Positions 44,451 through 55,627 of a stretch of DNA of 64,000 nt are shown here, one piece after another (the first letter of the stretch is position 1; every line of letters starts with the position of its first letter). The notes beneath the pieces were generated by a model, which saw nothing but the letters and a program-made list of their open reading frames with translations, was not told where the DNA came from and made no database searches. A program made the translations under genes and the position numbers. The stretch comes from Pochonia chlamydosporia 170 (lineage: Eukaryota > Ascomycota > Sordariomycetes > Hypocreales > Clavicipitaceae), in assembly GCF_001653235.2 (NCBI RefSeq), contig NW_019154045.1, positions 186,001-250,000 of the forward strand, read 5' to 3'.

Positions 44451-46970
44451 TCAATGGCCAGCTGTTTTCGCCGCGGCAGCGAGCCACGATAGCTCCCGTC
44501 TTCTGAACTCATCATCATTAAGATGGATGCCCTCGAGCTCTTTCTTCTCCTCTATGATCGAGAGAAATAACGGATCTAGGTCGTTGATAATGCCTGCCCG
44601 AAACCACGACCTCAATACCTGACACATCCCAACTGTTTGCGCCTGAAGATTGCACCGTTGGGGAACAACCATCTGCCCTGCTGCCGAGAACATCCTCTCA
44701 CATTCTGCAGACATTGATTGTATTGTGACAAAGTCGAGGGCCATTCGGGAGAGACGAGGGTATTGCAGGCGCTTCTCATGCCAATACGCTATCGGATCTC
44801 GCACAGTCTTGTCAGTGCTCTCATGGCTCGATTGCCATCGTTCGTATTCGTCGCCAATCGTGTCGTCGTCCAGTAGAGGCTCTGTCTGTATGGAGTCGAT
44901 ACGGGACTGTTCGCAATGCTCTTCGAAGGCATTGTAGTATTGCTTCTGTCGTTTTGCAACAGGCTCGTCATTTGAGGCCACCACAATATGGAAATCTCGA
45001 TAGGACTCGTCCCACACTTCTTGAACTATCCTTTTTGCAGATCTGATCCAGTCGGGCTTATGTACCCAGGCCTGCTCGAACCATCCCCATCTGTATGCCG
45101 GGTGGAGTGCGAGGGCGGTATAATATATCGGTGTTGTGTCGAGAATAGTGTAATACTTGTCTAATTTCTCCCAGGCCATATTTATGCCGATCCTGAACTG
45201 TTCGGGGTCAGGAAAATCTTTTGCCATCGCCTTATATTTTTCGAGCTTGCCAAGCAGGAATTCAAACCCATTGATCACATCCCAAACGTTTCCATATGAA
45301 CCAGTATAACCCCTCTTGCGTTTCCTGATTAAACCGTCGCCTTCTAGAGTCTTGACTGCATCTTCATAGTATCCAAGGATCGTCGCGAAGTGTTGAAGTA
45401 CAGACCAATCGTTGGCCGTAAGTTGGTTCTCGTCTCTAAGGATTCGAGGCCGGACAGCCGACTTTTTCAACTGGCCAGTTCTTTTTGATGTATTCTCCTC
45501 CTCCCATTGGATTCGGAACTTCGCGACTAGCAGTTCGAAGTACCTTCGAAGTCTCAAGGCGCGGCGGATCATATAGAGCTGGGAAAGCCAGCGCGTATCG
45601 TTATCTAGCACTACCGAGACGGGGCTTTTTGACCGTATTTTCGGATCGTCCGACATGGATATGTCGTACTCTTGAAGTTCTTTCAACAGGTATGTCAGTC
45701 TGTCCGATCGATCAACATCCACGACGAAATTATGGAGCTTCCCAACCGGCCCTTTCTGTCGCCAAAGTTCGTATTCGGCTTCAGACAGCGCTTCTGCACC
45801 AGAAAGTTGTTCTTCGAACGCGTCTGTATCCTTCCCGAACAGTAGTGCCTTCGCAGACAGATTGACTATATGGCCGAAGCAGCGGCCTCGCCTTCGAGCG
45901 CCATTGAAGCCGAGCTTTTTGCCAATAGCCTCAAGTGCTGTGTCGTTGTTCTCGGCATTGTCAAGGGTAAAATACCCAATATTCTCCTCGATGCCAAAAG
46001 CCTCGATGGTATAAAGGACTTCTGTTGCAATGTTGTTCCCCGAATGTCTGCGGACTTCGGGGACCCCCAGAGCGACCTTGTGGGGCTTGCTATTCTCGTC
46101 CCTGAAGAAGCACACGATACCGTATAACGAGTGTCGATTCCGCGCCCTCCATCCGTCAAAGCTGACGTGTATTAAGCCGGGGCTCTTTCGCAGGGCTTCA
46201 ATGACGCGCGCCTTGTGCTTTTTAAATTCGGAGTTGATGAGCGCGCGAACTGTGGTATCAGAGATGTTGGCGTTCGTGATCTTGACTGCAGGGTTAAGGT
46301 ATTCGAAGATATCCCGGAGTCTCTCATGTTCAACAACACTAAAGGGCTGATTCGTGTCGACTATCCACTCGATCAGGAGACGTTGAAAGTGATTTCGATT
46401 AAATCCGCGTATCATAGAGTTGGCAATCGCCTGTTCTCGAGGTCTTAAAGGGTCGAGCTTCCATATATCCACAATCGATCTTGGCCTCTTGCTCCCTGGC
46501 TTCTCCTCGGCTTTCTTTTGCAAGCCGGACTTTGTCTTGTTATCTGGTGCAGATATTCCGTGATCCTTGTATAAGTGATTCAGCGCATTCTGAAGGCCAA
46601 TAGCAACGAAATTCTTAGGTCTGGGGTCGTTCTTCTGAATACACGGCTTGCAGACCCATCTGCGCTCGTCGTCATGTTGTATGTCGTATCCATATTCCCA
46701 AGCCCATGAGTAGTTGTCTTTGCTTCTTTCTGACCATACCCAACCCGGAAAATGTCCCCAAAGACGCGTATCGTACTTATCAGGAGTGGGCAATGTCGTC
46801 GGCGGCGGGGAGAACGGCGTCAATGAGCTCTCGGCAGAAGAAGCAGGCGTGGAAGGCACTGGGAGTTCGAAGTCAATTGGGACATCATCGATAGAAATTG
46901 GGGACGATTCTAGGAATTCCGAAGCGCTCATGGTCATAGTAAACATAAAGACATAATGTGAAAGTGTCAC
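44451..46970 (-). CDS. hAT transposase, intact
   Basis: A single exon of 839 residues; in-frame ATGs also occur at codons 9, 12 and 14, so the true start may be slightly later. Residues 70-137 form a BED-type zinc finger: W71, the WVWSERS and WAWEYGY segments, C107, C110, H132 and H137. The RNase H-like catalytic core follows (VSFDGWRARNRHSLYGIVCF supplies the first acidic residue, then YFTLDNAENNDTAL the second). The hAT dimerisation region near the end (about 725-800) reads YPRLSRMALDF and SAECERMFSAAG. These are the family's diagnostic parts. The enzyme cuts and re-inserts the element, giving 8-bp duplications as seen here. No frameshift or stop interrupts it, so it may be active. Confidence 0.95.
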   Translation of the reverse strand: MTLSHYVFMFTMTMSASEFLESSPISIDDVPIDFELPVPSTPASSAESSLTPFSPPPTTLPTPDKYDTRLWGHFPGWVWSERSKDNYSWAWEYGYDIQHDDERRWVCKPCIQKNDPRPKNFVAIGLQNALNHLYKDHGISAPDNKTKSGLQKKAEEKPGSKRPRSIVDIWKLDPLRPREQAIANSMIRGFNRNHFQRLLIEWIVDTNQPFSVVEHERLRDIFEYLNPAVKITNANISDTTVRALINSEFKKHKARVIEALRKSPGLIHVSFDGWRARNRHSLYGIVCFFRDENSKPHKVALGVPEVRRHSGNNIATEVLYTIEAFGIEENIGYFTLDNAENNDTALEAIGKKLGFNGARRRGRCFGHIVNLSAKALLFGKDTDAFEEQLSGAEALSEAEYELWRQKGPVGKLHNFVVDVDRSDRLTYLLKELQEYDISMSDDPKIRSKSPVSVVLDNDTRWLSQLYMIRRALRLRRYFELLVAKFRIQWEEENTSKRTGQLKKSAVRPRILRDENQLTANDWSVLQHFATILGYYEDAVKTLEGDGLIRKRKRGYTGSYGNVWDVINGFEFLLGKLEKYKAMAKDFPDPEQFRIGINMAWEKLDKYYTILDTTPIYYTALALHPAYRWGWFEQAWVHKPDWIRSAKRIVQEVWDESYRDFHIVVASNDEPVAKRQKQYYNAFEEHCEQSRIDSIQTEPLLDDDTIGDEYERWQSSHESTDKTVRDPIAYWHEKRLQYPRLSRMALDFVTIQSMSAECERMFSAAGQMVVPQRCNLQAQTVGMCQVLRSWFRAGIINDLDPLFLSIIEEKKELEGIHLNDDEFRRRELSWLAAAAKTAGH

Positions 46971-47676
46971 GGACTAACTCGTTGCCGTGCACCTGGGTTG
47001 ATGGCAATGCTGATAACGCCACCAAATGAGGGTCTCACAACCAGCCCCTGAGCATTGACTGCCCAGTTAACCACCATAGTAGAGAGTCCACCCCTCGAGA
47101 ACGTCTGCTCTCTCTTTTTTGTTAGCTGAATGAGCCGCGTGTCCCCTTACGGAACTTACTGGGGCCGACCGGCGACCCCTTACAGAAAAGAAGCGATGAT
47201 ACTTGTTGTAGATGGCCAGAAATAGGTGTTATGTGATGATCAAGCAGGTGCTAGCTAGCAGGAAGATATTTCAATAAACTAGGCATCAGCCATCGTTCCG
47301 CTACACGTCATTCAAAACATGGCAATACGGTTCCAAGATGGGTAAAAAGATGCCGAAGTCAATCAACCAAGGATCAACAGACGCACGACGCAGTAGCGGA
47401 GGCTCTACCTTAAGGCACTTTGGTTAGAATACAAATTACGGATGTAGAATAGGGGGAGGAAGCTGACTTGTCGTCTCGCCCGCAGCCGAACCTACCCTGA
47501 AGCTAAGTTCGAGATCAAATGTGCAGCCCTTTAACCATCAACAGTTACACTGAAATCAACTAAATCCACGTACACGAGAGGCCCAAATTTAGTTTAATTG
47601 ATTAGTCAGGATTGTCCTGATTTAGTTGATTTAGTTGAGTGTAATACACTAAGTTGATCAACCAGTGTAAGTCGTG

Positions 47677-47694
47677 TAGTTGATTGGGTCTCTG
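47677..47694 (-). repeat. hAT terminal inverted repeat, right
   Basis: Reverse complement is CAGAGACCCAATCAACTA, a perfect match to the left end. Confidence 0.95.
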
Positions 47695-47702
47695 GGCCTA
47701 AA
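47695..47702. repeat. hAT target-site duplication, right copy
   Basis: GGCCTAAA directly after the right inverted repeat, identical to the left copy. Confidence 0.95.
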
Positions 47703-50034
47703 GCAAGGCGAGCTGGAAGAGCTACAGTTATAATGGCCGGCTTACATTGTTGGTGGTCACATGATGTAAACAGAGAAAAGGCTTTCGGCGTGCATAAGAG
47801 AATACACGATGGGAAGGTAGCTGCTGTACAATACAGTGCAATAATAACTGAATGTTTAAAAGTGTAGGCGAATAGTGTTGAAGGGGCTGATTCAATGCAT
47901 CAGTCGGCCTGGAGGCAAACGGCGGCGCCTCCCAGGCTACAGAAGAAGACTGATTTGAGAGATTTCTGCCCATATTAAATACAGCTTTTATGTTGATTTC
48001 TCCCATGTTCTCGGGACCCCATAAGTATTCATACTCCTCCTGAGAGAATGATTGCTCCTTGTGGCACCACACGTCATTTCAAATTCTCAGATCTAGCGTA
48101 CACGATACTACCTGGGTATCATACATATATCCGAAGCCTAATCTTGCAATCTATAAAGTCTCGGCCATATTGTTCTAATCGTGCGACCGTGGAGACAAGA
48201 AAGCCAAGTAGTCACGCCGTGGTACCAACGTAGGAGATGATGGGTAACGGATCGAATGGCATGGAGGTGCATGGATCGGGGTGGTTTAGTTTCCAAAACT
48301 TTGCTTGACAATGGGAAGCCGTGAAAATATTGTTTGTCATCCAACTTAAAAAGAAATCTACTAGAGGGTATCAGAATTTATCAAGAAGCCTGGTGGGTTG
48401 GAAGGAGTCTTGTTAGCTACTGGAATGGTCAGCCATAGCAGCCCGGCTGGTTCTTGACGTCTAGGTGCTTTCATATAACCCGTGCCTGGTCAGTAGAATC
48501 TGAACATAAGGCAAGCATCAAGTTAACTGGATTTGCGTTGCCTGATATCCAAAAGCGATCCAGATGTTGTACGACATCACCGCACACTGGCCCAATCATC
48601 AATGCCCAAATACATACATATATGTATATGTGCGCGTTAGAGAAGCCCCTCGCAAGGCTGACTTGCTCTCCGTGCGGAAGACGGATAGTAGGATAAGACT
48701 ACCAGCATTCCTCTGTAAGTGTGGTCGTGTTTGGACTTGAGGCGAACCGAATCAATGATGGGCCCCCTACTCAACAACTTTCCAGAGTGGCTTGAAGATG
48801 TTCCAGGAGAACCACAGGATGAGACGACGACACCGCCGCCGGGCACATCGATCAGAGTATCAGAGATCTATGAGGGTATTACCTCGAAACTTCAGAGTAT
48901 TGTAGATTCTCAAGTTCTGCTAACGGATCACGACGGCGTCCTCACTCGATGACGTGCTTCCTCAGTCACTGTATTGGGAAAGCTCTATCGCCAAAGACGC
49001 TAATTCCCTCAGGGATTTTGGGCTACATTATTAATTGGGAGTTTATTGGTACATCTACAAATAATCTTGTCTTCTATACTCGACCTGCGGGAATTGGTGG
49101 GGGAAGATAACAGTAAGGCCCCAGAAAAGTCAACGGAGTATCGGTGCGTTTTGTATAGGGTATTGTAAACGAATAAGTGTCGTTACCAATGACACAAGAA
49201 TAACAGAGGCTCTAGAAATGGCGCTTGGTGATTTGTCGGATGCAGCAGGGTCGGCTCATATCATCATAGGCATGCATGCTGGGTGAGGGGGGCCCGCAAG
49301 GATGCAGAAGGCCATAGTGAAGAGGAAACATAAAAGACGGATGGGAATGCAGCGGGAACGTCAGAGGAATCTAGTGAATAGGTGAATACTTGCCACATAG
49401 AAATGACAAAGACCCTCGATGGAAGTCCTACTACGCCTGCAAGCGGAGCACCTCTGGAGGAGAAAATAGCCTGCATGGATAGATTCGAAACCGCTGTCTA
49501 GATTGGCATGAGTGTCGAATAAAGTTTAATGCAAGTTGACGAGACCAAGGAAAACGAAATCGAATAATGACTCCGCGGATGATGTCCGTTTTATGATGAT
49601 CTCTGTGTTACTAGGTCATGTGTCCTCAGAAAACACTAAACTTTTGGATACCAAGTGTTCATGTACTCGTCGTCTTGCTACATCCAAGCAGCTTAATGTC
49701 ACCATGCGTTTACACAATCCCAACAGACAGAACAAAAAATATATATGGCAATGGAACCTGACAGTGTATTTATGGTGAGGCTAGTGGTCCTCTTCCGAAT
49801 CAGCCAGGAATCCTTGTTTACATGTATCGGAAAGTTGCTAATGATCATTGGACTCAATCTTGAACAGTGAGCACCCTGTAGACGTGACCAATTTGCTTAT
49901 TACCATATGCAAACTTCTAATTGAAACTGCCTAAAAATACAACAAACTAGCAAATAGATGTCCTTTTAAGTCCCAGCCCCATAGCAACGCCATGCTCTGA
50001 CCGCTAAAAAAAAAATACATTTCCACTACCCCCT
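47703..50034. other. Intergenic, 2332 bp
   Basis: Right flank of the hAT element and 3' flank of the Rds1-type gene. The original J-domain upstream sequence should be at its left edge. Several AT-rich segments and open frames below 115 codons were seen without domain features; no gene is called. Confidence 0.45.
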
Positions 50035-51168
50035 TTACAGGCGGTTGTTCACCTGGATGAGACCCGGAGCCGCAAGCGCTGACTGCACAACTGCATCCGC
50101 GCTGTCAAAAGTGTTGGACGTTGTCAACGCGGCATGACTGAAGCCCTGCATGACGTATTTCGAGTAAGGGAAAGCAGCCTTGAAACTGATCTTGCTCCCT
50201 TCCCACTTGACATCGGTAATGCCCAGTGACACAGGCAGTTGCTGGCCAGTGGTATATGTGAGAAACAGATTATCCTTGCCAATATAAGCCTTGGCAGCCT
50301 CTGAGCTGGACAGATCGGCGGTGAATGAAAGTGTCTGGTCGTGAGGCTCGAGCGAGGCAATAGCACCTCCATTTACTGCCAAGGGAGGGAAGATGGGCAG
50401 GTTGATGTTGGAAACAGGATACGGGCACGAGTTGGGGACGACGAATCCTTGCAGAGCAGACCAGGCAAAGGGGGCCGGGACAGTCGTAAGGAAGGGCGAT
50501 TCAGAAGGAACCTTGTCGAGGAACACGCGGTAGAAGCCGTTTTGTTCACCCTCTTGGCCGATGACGGAAGAGATGGTTCGGATGGCACCGGCCTGGCTAT
50601 CTTGGCTGAAGATGACGTTGGCTCCCTGTAGAGCACCCAGGACGACTGCGGTAAAGGTCTCAGCGAGATTTACAGCATCTTTGAGGTTCGATACGGGGAA
50701 TTGGTATTGGCAGGCTGATGGAGCGAATGCGTTGACGGCCTTGAGGGTAGATACTGCTGCGAGGGCGTGTTGTTCCTCTTGCTGTAAATTGTATTAGTAT
50801 GTCTCGGTATGTAGAGCGTAAACGGTCCAGGCTTTGTCTTCACTTACAGCCAAAACAGTGGAAAATATCTTGACAAGCTCTTCCTTGTTCTGAGCGTGGT
50901 ATCCGGGAGCTTCAGAAGTGATGTTGTGGAGCAGTGAGCTAAAGTACGCCGTCTCAAATAGTTCATTGAAGGCAATGAGCTGGAAAGCAGTGATGCTGTT
51001 TGCACCAAGGGAGGTGGGTGCTGGACCACCGGGGAGTAGACCTCCGGCTTCGTGTGCAATTTCGAGCTTTTGTTGATCATTGGGCATGGGGAACCCGTTG
51101 TTGTTTGGGATGGCTGCTCCGAGGGTTAGGCCCAATAGGGTTGATAGAGAGAGTAGCTTTGAAACCAT
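50035..51168 (-). CDS. Rds1-type secreted ferritin-like stress/sexual-development protein
   Basis: Exons 51168-50848 and 50781-50035, 66-nt intron (GTAAGT...TTTACAG), give 355 residues. Residues 1-18 are a signal peptide (MVSKLLSLSTLLGLTLGA). A ferritin-like helical domain covers about 55-230: TAFQLIAFNELFETAYFSSL, then after the splice QEEQHALAAVSTLKAVNAF and QGANVIFSQDSQAGAIRTIS, with the paired Glu/His residues expected of a four-helix bundle. A beta-rich C-terminal part follows. The family includes fission yeast Rds1 (stress response) and Aspergillus late-sexual-development proteins; the biochemical role is not settled. Length is normal. It is secreted or surface-bound by inference from the signal peptide. 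Confidence 0.85.
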
Positions 51169-54100
51169 GTTGGCAGCTGAATTGTAACGTAGGGGACTAA
51201 AGATAATGTGATGGAATGGAGTGTTTGACTGTGCCGTGGAAAGTGAATGGTTAAGTGTTTATCGAGTCAACTGAGTCTTTAACCTATCATGGATTCTGAC
51301 TGAAGGTGATTGAACAGCAGCAAATTGCCTATTTATTCCCATTCAAGATTAAACTTCATCCCTCAAATCTCCACATCGGATGCTGATGTACCGACTCTCA
51401 TCAACAACAACTCCAAAATAACTTCTTTAAAGTGTGGCTTGTTTCCTGGTCCGGCGATCCGGCAACTGGCGATGAGCAAACAAATTCCATGATGCCATGC
51501 CTGTCTGTGGATCTTGCTGAGCGGATGTTTTGCAGCCGAGCATTCCACACGCTAATGTCAACGGAACTTGGATGAGCCGCGAGCTTTCGGTATAATGGCT
51601 GATGCCGTTCTGCCGGCTCCGCCTCTTGTGGCTGCAACGGTTTGCTATTATTGAATCTGACAGTCTTTTGGCGGCGGCTGACTGCGCATTGATAGTGTTG
51701 AAGTGTTTCCATTTGCGTTTGGTGCTGGCGGTGGCTGATTAAAACTGGGGATGTAAGCGCAAGGAAGTTGGGTATTGTGGTTTTCAGTATGTTGTAGGGC
51801 TGTGAGTAACTAGCTCGGCTTACTGTCTACTGCCAAATTTAGCTACTTCTTTGAAATCATCTTTACCCGATTCAAGACCAAGCCTCTTTGCCGTTGGCAA
51901 TGAGATGGCTTCGGGCGTTTCCCGGCGGCAATGAGATGGTGGTAACTTGGGATCCGAGTGTTAGTGAGGAGCGACAGACGCTGCCGGATTCCGAGGTATT
52001 GTGTCCTAGGCATCGTTGATAATAAAGTGTTCGGGACTTGGCAGCATCAGCCATGGCAATCGGGGATTTGTGATTCCAGAAGCCTTCGCGAATGTTCGGC
52101 CAGTCTACTAAGAAGACCGCGCAACATTGGCTGGCAGCCCACAGTAGCTATCTGGCTATGCTATTGTCTATTTGGAACGGTCCCAGAAGCCGCAAATGTC
52201 CATTACTTTTATTCCATGCTAAGCATGAACCGGGTTGCCGGTATGACCTGTTGATGAATCTATAGGCACGCGTATGACTGGTTGCTAATATACTACCCGC
52301 CATGTCTCGAATTACGCGTGCCATTATTCGAACGACGGCCCTGTTCGGAGGACCATGCTTCTGACGCTGGTCGATTGAGTTGGTCGTGGTGTTTCTGAAG
52401 ACTAAGAGCCGCAGCGAGCCCGGCTGTCTTTGACTTTCTGGGTTGCCTGAACTCGAAGTCGGTTGACTCTTGGGAAAATGTAGAAAAAATAAAGAAAAGA
52501 AACTGTAACATTTTCCCGTATAGGGTCTTCTTTTACCCAATGAAATTGGGAGTTGCAGGCACGCTCATGCAGTTTGGGAGCTGTGGGATTGCGGGATTTG
52601 AGAGACCTTTCAGATGTATGGCTCCTGCCAGTAACGTCTTTAGTAGTATATTGAAGGTGTATCGTTTCATAATCTGTTAGTTCGTCTTTGAAGGCGAAAC
52701 AGGAAATCATTGATAAAAAAGCATTTCTTGTTGTCTTTGCGTCAAGCTGCAAGGTATAGTGCGCATACTGCAAAGTTGCGTCCACAAAGCCTCCGAAGGG
52801 CAAGAAACATTATGTCCATGTAGCTGGTGTCCGGTCTGAATTTGCACTTTACCTTGTTCTGCTCTCCAAGCATTGGAGCTCTGCGCACATGTTAATCCAC
52901 CATGTGTTGTTGGACTTTGCTATTACTTTGTGGCTAAGTGTCAATCCAATCCGGAGACACCAGGCCTTGGTGACCAAGCTCTAACAGTGTGGCAGAAACG
53001 ATACAGCCAAATCAAGTTGTCCTCTGGGACTTGAGGCGAGCATGACCAGAAAAATGCGCCTCTAGTCATCCATGTATCCTAGTATGCTTGACACCTCCAA
53101 AGATGGTTGGGTATGCATGGCTTCAAGAGCCCAAGAGCTAGCAGAGGATGTGCTGCTAGTTTATCGAAGGTCCAGTTTACGCCACCATAATTCCATACCC
53201 TGGTTTCAAAATTGGTACAGTCTTGGTTCCTTGATTTCGCATCGGAACTAGATGCTTGCCTAAAATGGTTGTCAGGGTGCTCTCCAGATGGCTCAGTTGG
53301 CTTCAGCGGTTCCAGTTGTGCTACTGTGTTATCAGACCCGGTCCACAGTGGTGTGCACTATACTCCTTGCCTTGTCTTCCATGTTGCCGTGAGCTAACAT
53401 ACGGAAGCATGTATGGCTAACCTGACAATGGAGCGTTGTAATACCAAGTGGCTCTATGGCAGCCTTGCTGTTCGTGCAATACTTGTGAAGTTAACTGAAT
53501 CTGCAAAAGCCTCATCATTACCCACTGCCTGAAAAACGAGATTCAATGAGCTGCGAACTTGTCAGCCATTGTCAAGGTCAACATGCACTAAGAACGTGGC
53601 TTAACTTGCGGGGGGAGATTGGATCGGATTGATGCGCGGTCCTTGTACCCGTTGACGATGTGCCTTCCAGGGTTCTTCAACAAGGGTAAACATCGACATT
53701 GCGAGTTAGTATGGGAATCTGTGCAGCCATGAAATGGCAAAACCGCCACCAAAGCCCTGTTGCGCCGTTGGTTTGCCGTCCTTCATCAACCCTTGCCTGC
53801 AGGGCGCGGAACATATCCTCCGTCCTGTCCCCTCCATCGCAACTAAGTTTGTCAATTCCAATGGCTTCCTCTAGGTATCCGCGGCTTATCTACAGCTACT
53901 AACTCTCTCAAGGTGTTTTCCAGGGTTGACGCACCAGCTTTAGGCTAACTTACCACCCTTCTTCAACTTGGCACAACCTATCTCAACCAGTTACGAACCA
54001 GCAGACCCCTCAGGTTCATCAGGGCTTTTGGTAAGCTCCTACCTTGCCATAGTTGGGTTAAGGGATACGGAGCAAGCTCCGGGCGAGGCATTGAGAACTC

Positions 54101-54525
54101 TTGACCCTTGATCCCCGCCCAGAACCGTTTCTTTACTGATGAAACAGGTTACTGAATGAATGAATCTGCATTCTGGAGCGATAATTGGCGTACTTGCTAG
54201 TGGACTATTCCCAACGTGTATTCTTAAATCCGCGGCATCGAGGCATTGGCGGCAAATAAGTCCGTTTGTCATCAAACGCCTGGCATGAAGCTAATGTAGC
54301 TAACTCTCTGCTAGGCCATTCACACTTCATGCAGGAGATATCGAAGAAACCACGTGTGGTTGACAGTTCCAGGTTTTCTGCAGAAGGGTTGTCGCTGAAG
54401 AATATGTATATTGTCTGCTCGCCTAGTCTGTCCTATAAGCACACAATCGTGCAACAAATAACACAACAGCACGAGAATAAATAAATAATGTCACAACGAT
54501 CATAACATCAATTCCTCGAGCAACC
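51169..54525. other. Divergent intergenic region, 3357 bp
   Basis: Upstream of Rds1 (minus) and the bZIP gene (plus). No supported gene; the longest frames (133 codons at 52402-52803 minus) show no domain. Possible long regulatory DNA for the two stress/development genes. Confidence 0.45.
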
Positions 54526-55254
54526 ATGTCTGAATATGGCGTGTATGTCGACTCCAACTGGGACCAAGATCATGAGATTGCTCCATCGACGCCTGGTTTC
54601 TCCGATGACCTTGTCCAATTTGATTTCCAACCACAACTATCTTTCTTCGTCACATTGACACCAGAGTTGGTTGACACCCCGGAATGTTTACCTGAGCATA
54701 ATTACAATATCGAAAGCCTTATCCTGGAAAGAACAGAAAACGATGTACCAGAAGATCTGTTTTGCTCACCTCACAGCGAGCAGGGGGACCGGCTGGCTTC
54801 CACAGCCGTGGAAGTCTATGGTCATGAGACGCCGTCGCCAGGAACACTCTCGACGTCACCCGAAAGCATTAATTCGAGCAATGTGCATACTCGCACGACC
54901 GATGACTACACACACAAGCCAATAAGGGAACAAGGCGCGAAGAAACAGAAAAGACAGTCCAAAAGATCTAAACGGACATCTGTCGATGCGGGCGTGGGCA
55001 TCGAACGCAATCGAATAGCAGCATTAAAATCGCGAATAAAGAATAAAGAATGGGAACAGAATTTAGCATCTACAATGCGTGATCTTGAAAGAAAGCATTC
55101 CATGCTCATAAAAGAGCATTCAAAGCTACTGCAGGATGCTCTAGAACTGAAGAATATCGTCATTTATCATGCGAGGTGCCATGACGACAGGATTGATGCA
55201 TGGATAAGTAGTGCGGCAAAGGCGTTTGTTCACGGACAAACTCAAGCAGCATAA
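54526..55254 (+). CDS. bZIP transcription factor (ATF/CREB-like)
   Basis: A single exon of 242 residues. The bZIP domain is at about 158-210: the DNA-contact motif NRIAALKSR (162-170, matching N-x-x-A-A-x-x-S-R) and a leucine zipper with five leucines exactly seven apart (L180, L187, L194, L201, L208). A Lys/Arg block before it (AKKQKRQSKRSKR) is a likely nuclear localisation signal. The N-terminal 130 residues are acidic and Ser/Thr/Pro-rich, fitting an activation domain. Such factors bind CRE-like sites and often control stress or development. The gene is convergent with the exonuclease gene. Target genes are not known. Confidence 0.92.
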   Translation: MSEYGVYVDSNWDQDHEIAPSTPGFSDDLVQFDFQPQLSFFVTLTPELVDTPECLPEHNYNIESLILERTENDVPEDLFCSPHSEQGDRLASTAVEVYGHETPSPGTLSTSPESINSSNVHTRTTDDYTHKPIREQGAKKQKRQSKRSKRTSVDAGVGIERNRIAALKSRIKNKEWEQNLASTMRDLERKHSMLIKEHSKLLQDALELKNIVIYHARCHDDRIDAWISSAAKAFVHGQTQAA

Positions 55255-55627
55255 CGAACCTTCAAACAATATAAAGCGACTACAGCAAAGAAATTGGAGC
55301 AGACCATTCAAGTTTACCACTGAATCTCGGCGTTTGACGCTCTTGAAGGGCCTGTTGACTCACTCCTCTGAATGAGACTTGTGCGTATCATCATGGGCGC
55401 TGCTGACACATCAAGACTTGGACGATCTCGATTGAAGCATATCAAGGCGGCTGAAGAAGGCTTCATATGTATTTATACACTGTTCTATGACCTAGAGAAG
55501 CCGTCAAGTGTAGCATAATGATAAGTGAATTAAGTGAATGAAGTAATACAAAGGGTATCACAATGAATTAGGTCGTTTTGCCCACTTTGTCTGCAACAAC
55601 AATTATTCCATGCTTGTTCTGCCCCCC
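55255..55627. other. Convergent spacer, 373 bp
   Basis: 3' flanks of the bZIP and exonuclease genes; nothing further was seen. Confidence 0.4.

Larger units (their letters stand above)
43923..47694. mobile_element. Complete hAT-superfamily DNA transposon, 3772 bp
   Basis: Bounded by perfect 18-bp terminal inverted repeats (CAGAGACCCAATCAACTA) and an 8-bp duplication GGCCTAAA. It holds one uninterrupted transposase frame on the minus strand (44451-46970) plus about 530 bp and 720 bp of non-coding ends. The ends carry many TAGTTGATT-like copies on both sides, typical of subterminal transposase-binding sites. Nothing in the element is visibly decayed, so insertion was probably recent in evolutionary terms and repeat-induced mutation has not disrupted it. 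It lies between the J-domain gene and a non-coding stretch. Confidence 0.95.
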
